From Palleniella muris (GTDB taxonomy: Bacteria > Bacteroidota > Bacteroidia > Bacteroidales > Bacteroidaceae): a stretch of 53,436 nucleotides of DNA. Positions within the stretch are counted from its first letter, which is position 1. The number at the start of each line of letters is the position of its first letter. Shown in pieces: positions 16,620 to 21,316 of this stretch. The stretch covers positions 1 to 53,436 of the forward strand of contig NZ_SRZC01000025.1 of assembly GCF_004792655.1 (NCBI RefSeq). Direction: 5' to 3'. The position numbers and the translations under genes were made by a program. The notes below the pieces were generated by a model. The model was not told the DNA's origin. It worked only from the letters and a program-made list of their open reading frames with translations, and made no database searches.

Positions 16620-16853
16620 TTATTTAACCAGTGCCTTGATTTCATGTTGACGGCGTTGTTTTGCACGGAACTCGGCTGTCTGAGCGTAAACACGCTTTGC
16701 AACCCATTCCTGTGTATGCTCCAAAGAGCCTGATGACGCGGCCATGTATGCGTTTTTGACTGTGTCTCTGAATGGTCCATTTTGGAACGTCTTGTCCATA
16801 ATGACCACTCTTTTCCCGTCAACCATTGCGGTCTTGATTCTTTTTCTTGCCAT
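16620..16853 (-). CDS. Small basic protein, 77 aa
   Basis: Starts MARKRIKTAMVDGKRVVIMD and ends in a Lys/Arg/Gln-rich helix (RAKQRRQHEIKALVK), suggesting nucleic-acid binding. An overlapping frame in another phase (16601-16822) is less plausible in composition. Unknown family. Confidence 0.5.
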   Translation of the reverse strand: MARKRIKTAMVDGKRVVIMDKTFQNGPFRDTVKNAYMAASSGSLEHTQEWVAKRVYAQTAEFRAKQRRQHEIKALVK

Positions 16854-16873
16854 GATAAAATGCTTTAATCAGT

Positions 16874-17422
16874 TTATATCGTAAGTGAAAGCACCTCCAT
16901 GACTGCATCGCCCTGCACATTCTTTGCGAACACCCAGCCCGCACCACAGCTTAGGCAAGGGTTGAACGTACCGCCAAGGATGTGCTTCAGGTAGTCCTTT
17001 ATCTCCTTTGTGTTGCCGACAACTACGAAAGAACTTTCCGAGTAGTCCACGGCTTTCAGGTCAAGTTCTTTCAACTGAGCCTTTGTCGGTATGCTCACGC
17101 TCTTCTGAATGTCCTGCTTTGTGCGGAAATCTTTCACTGTGACCTCCACGCTCGAACCTGGCTTGCATGCCCGGATATATGCTGCACGCTCCTTGCGGCG
17201 TTCCTCAACGGGCTTGCGCTCTGTTGTTGTCTTGTACTCCTTGGCTTTAGTCTCTACAGTTACCACAGTTTTTTTCTTGCCCTTGCTTTCTGGCTTGCCA
17301 AACTCCGCAATCCGTTCGTGTCCTGCCTTCAGTGCGCCCTCTACAAGTTTCGCCATAAGGCTCTGAACTTCAGCCTCCGTTGTGACTGCATTAAAAACTG
17401 CTGTGAAATCAATTGTCTGCAT
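16874..17422 (-). CDS. Hypothetical protein, 182 aa
   Basis: The N-terminal 50 residues are helical, the central part is Lys/Glu-rich (KKKTVVTVETKAKEYKTTTE), and the C-terminal domain has strands with CLSCGAGW near the end, which could bind one metal with other residues. No family is recognised. It is the first gene before a 100-base gap on the right. Confidence 0.55.
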   Translation of the reverse strand: MQTIDFTAVFNAVTTEAEVQSLMAKLVEGALKAGHERIAEFGKPESKGKKKTVVTVETKAKEYKTTTERKPVEERRKERAAYIRACKPGSSVEVTVKDFRTKQDIQKSVSIPTKAQLKELDLKAVDYSESSFVVVGNTKEIKDYLKHILGGTFNPCLSCGAGWVFAKNVQGDAVMEVLSLTI

Positions 17423-17523
17423 GTTTTGTTTCTCCTTAAATTTTGGTTTTGTATATAAGTACTCAAAAACGCACCCCGTCAGTGGCAGGATGTGTCTTAA
17501 ATTTTGTGAAAGAATGTTACGGA

Positions 17524-17964
17524 CTATCTATTGAGAACAAGTTTGTAGTATTTTGCCTTTATTGCGTCATACTTTGCAAGAGTGCTTTCATCATCGTCAT
17601 AGATGTCTGAAAGGTCTCCGTCCTCCTGCAATTGGTTGAGTGCTGAAATAAGCACGCACAGTCTCGGTTCCTCGTAGGCTTTGAGGGTTTCTACGGTCTC
17701 CTCGTCAACCACATTAAAGCACTCTGCATTACGCTGCATCAGCCGTGTGCATATTGTGTGGGCACATCTGTACAGGCTGTCCTCTGTCTCTTGCAACTCT
17801 TGGGTTTTCTGTGTCCCTGGGCGCACTTCATGTCGTGCGTATTCTGAGGCTGGTGTGGCAACTAACTCTACCATAGGTGCTGGTGGAAGTTTGTAAGAAT
17901 GTGCATAAATCCACGCTCCAAAAGTGCCAAGTGTGATTAAGATAACTGTAATTTTTGCTTTCAT
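17524..17964 (-). CDS. Membrane-anchored protein, 146 aa
   Basis: Residues 5-24 (ITVILITLGTFGAWIYAHSY) form one N-terminal membrane segment with a short positive cytoplasmic end, followed by a Pro-rich linker and an acidic helical domain outside. The C-terminal region is rich in Asp (DGDLSDIYDDDE). Probably an inner-membrane-anchored periplasmic protein of unknown role. Confidence 0.55.
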   Translation of the reverse strand: MKAKITVILITLGTFGAWIYAHSYKLPPAPMVELVATPASEYARHEVRPGTQKTQELQETEDSLYRCAHTICTRLMQRNAECFNVVDEETVETLKAYEEPRLCVLISALNQLQEDGDLSDIYDDDESTLAKYDAIKAKYYKLVLNR

Positions 17965-18002
17965 TTTGTTTTGTTGTCCGCTCCTGTAGGCGGGGTCTTG
18001 AT

Positions 18003-18320
18003 TTATACTGTTTTGGCTCTCATACGTACAAGCATCTGCTCGTATGGAGTCATGTTTTTGTTGGCTCGCCGTATCAACTCTTTCAGGTGTTCACGCTCTG
18101 CCTTGTCTGTTTTGCTAAAATATTCGGATGTTGCACGGCTGTTTCTGTAAAATTGTGCCACAGTACAGAAATCAGCTCCTCCGCGCTTGCAGTTCTTGCG
18201 TGTCGCTTTCCCTGCACAAATTGCGCTTGCTGGCTTTACCTCCACGTTTTGGTGGAGTGGGGCTGTAGCCGTGCAAAGACTGCACTCCACACCCTTTATT
18301 ATGACTTTACGCTTCTTCAT
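18003..18320 (-). CDS. Cys-rich basic protein, 105 aa
   Basis: Basic protein with five scattered cysteines in the first 55 residues (ECSLCTATA, AICAG, KNCKRGG, DFC) that might bind a metal, followed by a helical tail (EREHLKELIRRANKNM). No family is recognised. It overlaps the end of the upstream membrane protein gene by 14 bases. Confidence 0.5.
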   Translation of the reverse strand: MKKRKVIIKGVECSLCTATAPLHQNVEVKPASAICAGKATRKNCKRGGADFCTVAQFYRNSRATSEYFSKTDKAEREHLKELIRRANKNMTPYEQMLVRMRAKTV

Positions 18321-18525
18321 GGTGCTCTAATTTTGCGGTTATAAGCAAATTGATTTTACACCACTTGCGCCAGAATTTGCGCCCCTTGTCTGTTGTTCCT
18401 GACAAGTACACGCCAAAAGCATATATAAGCCCGAAAAGTACGCTCCAGAGGCTTCCCCAGGCTAAGCTGAATGCAACGGGAGTGATTATTGCCGTACCCG
18501 TCACCCATATAGTGCACTGTTTCAT
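18307..18525 (-). CDS. Small two-TM membrane protein, 72 aa
   Basis: Start at the ATG at 18525, where it overlaps the TAA of the preceding small gene (TAATG). Residues about 6-45 hold two hydrophobic segments (TGTAIITPVAFSLAWGS and VLFGLIYAFGVYLSG), then a basic C-terminus. The size and topology resemble holins or small phage membrane proteins, but no lysis gene is next to it. Confidence 0.5.
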   Translation of the reverse strand: MKQCTIWVTGTAIITPVAFSLAWGSLWSVLFGLIYAFGVYLSGTTDKGRKFWRKWCKINLLITAKLEHHEEA

Positions 18526-18656
18526 TACGCTTCCTCCATATCTTTTACGGCTGTACTGTACGCCTCGTTTATCTCGGCATAGTTCACAATCTCGTCTGCA
18601 CACCCGTTTATGGCATTTGCCAAGAGCATGCTCAAAAATAGTGTTTTGTTATTCAT
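18525..18656 (-). CDS. Small protein with N-terminal hydrophobic segment, 43 aa
   Basis: Frame MNNKTLFLSMLLANAINGCA then an acidic tail. The start resembles a short signal peptide or lipoprotein leader with Cys at residue 19. It overlaps its upstream neighbour by four bases (ATGA) and its downstream neighbour by one, so all three small genes here are coupled. That tight coupling is the best evidence that it is real. Confidence 0.45.
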   Translation of the reverse strand: MNNKTLFLSMLLANAINGCADEIVNYAEINEAYSTAVKDMEEA

Positions 18657-18916
18657 TTCTTGTTCCTCCTTTTGTCTTCTTTGAGTTCGTCAAATTCCTC
18701 TTTACCAATTACGCCCCCAAGAAAGAGGGTTAAAAAGGTTGGCAATATTGTGTAAATTGTGAGAACATCCGCAAATGGATGATTCTGAACAAATTCAGCA
18801 AATCCACCAAAGTTCATAACACACTCGAAATAAGTCACCCAAAACAGGGTGCAAATTACTAACGCTGAAACTAACCCGAACATAAATGACGGGTTCTTTA
18901 CGATAAACTCTTTCAT
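18653..18916 (-). CDS. Two-TM membrane protein, 87 aa
   Basis: Start at the ATG at 18916 (MKEFIVKNPSFMFGLVSALV). Two membrane segments (FMFGLVSALVICTLFWVTYF and about 49-67, VLTIYTILPTFLTLFLGGV) are followed by a highly charged C-terminal tail (EEFDELKEDKRRNKK) that should face the cytoplasm. First of a trio of coupled small membrane-protein genes. Unknown function. Confidence 0.55.
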   Translation of the reverse strand: MKEFIVKNPSFMFGLVSALVICTLFWVTYFECVMNFGGFAEFVQNHPFADVLTIYTILPTFLTLFLGGVIGKEEFDELKEDKRRNKK

Positions 18917-19037
18917 GTCTTCTTTTTTTTGATTAATAATTGGCTCCGTGGCTGTACATCGAAGACCACGCCCAAGGCGTACCACAGAAAAGTCTTAAAT
19001 AACCTTAACGAAATGCGCAACGTTACAGATTATTCAC

Positions 19038-19045
19038 TATCTTTG
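19038..19045 (+). promoter_or_regulatory. Promoter -7 box of ncRNA copy 1
   Basis: TATCTTTG, a perfect Bacteroidota -7 box, seven bases before the first paired base of the RNA. The 50 bases upstream, including TAAATAACCTTAACG, are shared with copy 2, so the whole promoter region is conserved between the copies. Confidence 0.65.
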
Positions 19046-19159
19046 CAAAATAAAACCTTTAGGGCGGTTTAACCCGCCCGTGTGGCTAAACGCTGAATAT
19101 TAACGTTATTTTGAAATGCCACACTTTCACAGAAAAGCGTATTTCCATAAAATAAAGGT

Positions 19160-19209
19160 TTTTATGGACGGTTCAGGCCGTCCGCCTTTGCCTGAAATAT
19201 TCAGGACTT
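19160..19209 (+). repeat. 50-base identical segment, copy 1
   Basis: Identical base for base to 19755-19804. It covers the two conserved 3' hairpins of the twin RNAs, while the 5' halves have diverged in sequence but kept structure. Confidence 0.85.
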
Positions 19210-19211
19210 GA

Positions 19212-19242
19212 ACGGGGGTGTCGGTGGCATCCCCGTCTTTTT
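19212..19242 (+). terminator. Terminator of ncRNA copy 1
   Basis: Stem ACGGGG (19212-19217) with CCCCGT (19231-19236) followed by five T (19238-19242). Confidence 0.7.
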
Positions 19243-19405
19243 ATGCTAACCCAATGACAGCACGTAGGAACGCCGCCGCCTCCATCTTGTCTTTGTGCAA
19301 CTTCTTTTCGATAAGTAATAACATATCGTTTACAGCCGTCTGTGTATTCAAATGACCTTTTACAAACTCAGTCATTATAAACTTTTCAAAAAATCGCTCG
19401 TTCAT
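19241..19405 (-). CDS. Small protein between the twin RNAs, 54 aa
   Basis: Frame MNERFFEKFIMTEFVKGHLN and onward, two amphipathic helices with Leu/Lys pattern (MLLLIEKKLHKDKMEAAAFL). The stop overlaps the T run of the copy 1 terminator, so gene and RNA converge. Unknown family. The RNA could act on this message only through that 3' overlap. Confidence 0.5.
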   Translation of the reverse strand: MNERFFEKFIMTEFVKGHLNTQTAVNDMLLLIEKKLHKDKMEAAAFLRAVIGLA

Positions 19406-19631
19406 AATATTTGCATTTGATTGTTATTAATTTTGTACTGCTGGCGGTATCGCTCCGCTTGTCATTTCTTTGCAGTAGTTTTTTGTTGGTCGTTTCAGTC
19501 GTTTTTTATTAATGAGGGTGACGGCTCAAACGCCAAAATCTGTAACCCTCGCACGTGCGCCTTCGATGGTGTCTACCTCTTTTTTTTGCTAAATAACCTT
19601 AACGGAATATACACCGTTGCGGATTATTCGC

Positions 19632-19639
19632 TATCTTTG
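19632..19639 (+). promoter_or_regulatory. Promoter -7 box of ncRNA copy 2
   Basis: TATCTTTG with the same flanks as copy 1 (TAAATAACCTTAACG upstream, CAAAATAAAACC downstream). Transcription should start at about 19646, the first base of P1. The stretch 19406-19590 upstream holds no gene that I can support. Confidence 0.65.
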
Positions 19640-19754
19640 CAAAATAAAACCGTTACGGCGGTGGTGGTGTGCCACCGCCACGGCTTAATCTCTATTGTTG
19701 GAGACAAGCCGCAAAACGAAAATAATAATAAATACTATCATCATTTTATAACGG

Positions 19755-19804
19755 TTTTATGGACGGTTCAGGCCGTCCGCCTTTGCCTGAAATATTCAGG
19801 ACTT
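19755..19804 (+). repeat. 50-base identical segment, copy 2
   Basis: Exact copy of 19160-19209; see the twin RNA entries. Confidence 0.85.
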
Positions 19805-19808
19805 TTTA

Positions 19809-19837
19809 GACGGGGCGTTACAGCACCCCGTCTTTTT
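19809..19837 (+). terminator. Terminator of ncRNA copy 2
   Basis: Stem GACGGGG (19809-19815) with CCCCGTC (19826-19832) and five T (19833-19837). Confidence 0.75.
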
Positions 19838-19844
19838 ATGCCTA

Positions 19845-20423
19845 TTAGAAAGTAATTTCATCCTTTGACACTTCACGCATTTTTGTGTTCACGTTCTTGT
19901 GCGTAGCTGTCTTGCTTTCCGTTACATAGAACTTTTTAATGTCAGCAATTGCCTTTGTGTTCTTTGCATGCGCATTTTTCACCGCGTCATAGTTCCATGT
20001 ATCAATGAGACCCATGATAACCATACGAGCGGTCCACTTTTCGCACTTTACAAGGTGGTACTCGCCCACAGAGCTAAATTCACCCTTTTTCGCATTCCAT
20101 TCATAAACAATTTTGGCGTCTTTGCCTGTACCAACTTTTGCCGGTATTTTGCGCCATACTGCCATATCACCGTCAAGGCGCATTTCCTCATGCCACACCT
20201 TTGCGAGCGCTGACGGGGTTACACCCTTTGCACCGAATTTGTAGCCCATAAGGGCAAACCATTCACGCACAGACATTTTTGTGCCGTCATTCTCAAACTC
20301 ATCTTTCATGGCTGAGTTGATTTGCGCACAAACCGCCTTAAGGGTCATTGTCATGTCAAGCACAGACTTTGCGCTTTTACGTACTGTTGTTGCTGAAACG
20401 GTTGCATTTGTCTTCTTTGTCAT
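19845..20423 (-). CDS. Hypothetical protein, 192 aa
   Basis: I start at the ATG at 20423 (MTKKTNATVSATTVRKSAKS); the longer frame to 20534 crosses the tRNA-like hairpin and reads as non-coding. The protein is basic and soluble, with a Thr/Lys-rich N-terminus and an alpha/beta core (SVREWFALMGYKFGAKGVTP). The family is not recognised. It heads the long minus-strand block, and its leader contains the minihelix and G-tract described separately. Confidence 0.6.
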   Translation of the reverse strand: MTKKTNATVSATTVRKSAKSVLDMTMTLKAVCAQINSAMKDEFENDGTKMSVREWFALMGYKFGAKGVTPSALAKVWHEEMRLDGDMAVWRKIPAKVGTGKDAKIVYEWNAKKGEFSSVGEYHLVKCEKWTARMVIMGLIDTWNYDAVKNAHAKNTKAIADIKKFYVTESKTATHKNVNTKMREVSKDEITF

Positions 20424-20493
20424 AATTCTGGCAGTTTCCACCCTATGGGTGCCCACTGCAAAAGCGTTAAGTTGTTGATTTTTGTTAATGATT

Positions 20494-20526
20494 GGTGTGC
20501 AGTGGGAGTCGAACCCACTGCACACC
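20494..20526 (-). other. tRNA-like acceptor/T-arm minihelix
   Basis: A perfect 13-bp hairpin with a 7-base loop. On the minus strand it reads GGTGTGCA-GTGGG-TTCGACT-CCCAC-TGCACACC: an 8-bp acceptor-like stem stacked on a 5-bp T stem with a canonical TTCGA-type T loop. D and anticodon arms are missing, so it is not a tRNA gene. It lies about 70 bases upstream of the ATG at 20423. Confidence 0.6.
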
Positions 20527-20533
20527 AAGTTCA

Positions 20534-20550
20534 CCCCCCCCCCCCCCCCC
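20534..20550. repeat. 17-base C homopolymer (G on minus strand)
   Basis: An uninterrupted run of 17 C, flanked on the right by GGTGTGCA (20551-20558), a third copy of the minihelix arm. Tracts of this length slip during replication and in sequencing, so the exact length is unreliable. Confidence 0.85.
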
Positions 20551-20597
20551 GGTGTGCAATAAACCTATTTTGCCTGTATTTTGCTACCGACCCACAA

Positions 20598-20647
20598 GGG
20601 GGCTAACATAGTCACGGCACGCCATCTGCTGTATGTTAGCAAGCCCC
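20598..20647. repeat. Inverted repeat in a hairpin-rich intergenic region
   Basis: GCTAACATA (20602-20610) pairs with TATGTTAGC (20632-20640), with GGGG (20598-20601) and CCCC (20644-20647) outside. A second inverted repeat lies at 20803-20810 / 20832-20839 (ACTACACC / GGTGTAGT). The region 20551-20940 may be a structured RNA, an origin or a control region. Confidence 0.45.
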
Positions 20648-20726
20648 TATAATTGTCCCTTTGCATCGTTTCCAAAGTGTCACACATTAACACCTTTCGA
20701 ATGTGACTGCCATCTACATTTTGCGC

Positions 20727-20939
20727 CTATGTTAAGACATTGTGACGCTGTAGAGACGGTTTAATATTACCGTTCATTTGGTTGTGTGGTTGACTTCTTG
20801 ATACTACACCGTTATTTGTTGTGGGGTGTGTGGTGTAGTTGAAACGTTTCATGTTAAGCCGTTCAAAGAAAAGTGCCGTGCCTACTGTATTACGCCGGAG
20901 ACTATCAGTTAACACCGCTGTGTTGTTTCGTTCTGACAT
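20727..20939 (-). CDS. Doubtful small protein, 70 aa
   Basis: Frame MSERNNTAVLTDSLRRNTVG and onward, rich in Asn, Thr and His. It overlaps the hairpin at 20803-20839 and lacks a recognisable domain, so it may be a chance frame in a structured region. Confidence 0.25.
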   Translation of the reverse strand: MSERNNTAVLTDSLRRNTVGTALFFERLNMKRFNYTTHPTTNNGVVSRSQPHNQMNGNIKPSLQRHNVLT

Positions 20940-21316
20940 CTACAAGACTAATAAAAAATTTCGAATCTGCAAAAACAGTTGGCGAACTGATTTATAGGGG
21001 CTTAGAAATGTACGGATACACAGGCGGTATATAATGTGGAAAAATTTTTTGAAAGTTTTTTTTGTGGAGGGCTGAAAAGGGGATGTTTTTCTGTGTGGAG
21101 TGTTTTTTAGCCTGTTTTTGGGGTGTTTTTGAGGGTATTTTGAGAGTGTTAAAAAGTGGGAAAAATAAAACGCAAAAGAAATTACTCGCAAAGCTAACGC
21201 ATTGATTATCAAGTAGTTATGAATTTTGACACAAAAATAGGGGTGTTAAATTTGCGAATTATTTTTTGCTTATATCCAAAAACTGAAAGAATGACAATAT
21301 AAGGAGGGGTAAGGTC
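20940..21316. other. Divergent intergenic region with G/T-rich stretch
   Basis: No supportable gene. Genes run left from about 20.9 kb and right from 21.3 kb. Between 21030 and 21170 the plus strand is strongly G/T-biased, with repeated runs of T and GGGG or GTGTG. Such a strand bias at a divergence point could mark a replication origin or a recombination junction. An AAGGAGGGG ribosome-binding-like site (21301-21309) ends the region before the ATG at 21317. Confidence 0.4.

Larger units (their letters stand above)
19052..19242 (+). ncRNA. Structured small RNA, copy 1 of 2
   Basis: A transcript of about 191 nt from the TATCTTTG promoter to a terminator. Pairings: closing stem P1 19052-19061 with 19153-19162 (10 bp); hairpin 19062-19067 with 19074-19079; hairpin 19081-19086 with 19118-19123; hairpin 19166-19171 with 19178-19183; hairpin 19191-19196 with 19200-19205. 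Copy 2 at 19646 has the same layout and length. P1 shows a compensatory change between copies (T-A here, G-C there), which supports selection for RNA structure. The function is unknown. Its 3' end meets the stop codon of the convergent 54-residue gene. Confidence 0.7.
19646..19837 (+). ncRNA. Structured small RNA, copy 2 of 2
   Basis: A transcript of about 192 nt with the same architecture as copy 1. P1 pairs 19646-19655 with 19749-19758; hairpin 19657-19664 with 19672-19679 (8 bp, GGCGGTGG/CCACCGCC); hairpin 19682-19686 with 19706-19710; hairpin 19761-19766 with 19773-19778; hairpin 19786-19791 with 19795-19800; terminator at the end. Inner hairpins differ in sequence from copy 1 but keep position. 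It ends 8 bases before the stop codon of the convergent gene at 19845. Confidence 0.7.

Noticed and set aside
19421..19855. 144-codon plus-strand frame
   Set aside because: It runs through ncRNA copy 2 with its promoter and terminator, and its sequence has no protein-like pattern.
20494..20566. Full tRNA gene on the minus strand
   Set aside because: T loop and acceptor-like stem are present, but there are no D or anticodon arms; the arms are adjacent to the T stem, so it is only a minihelix.
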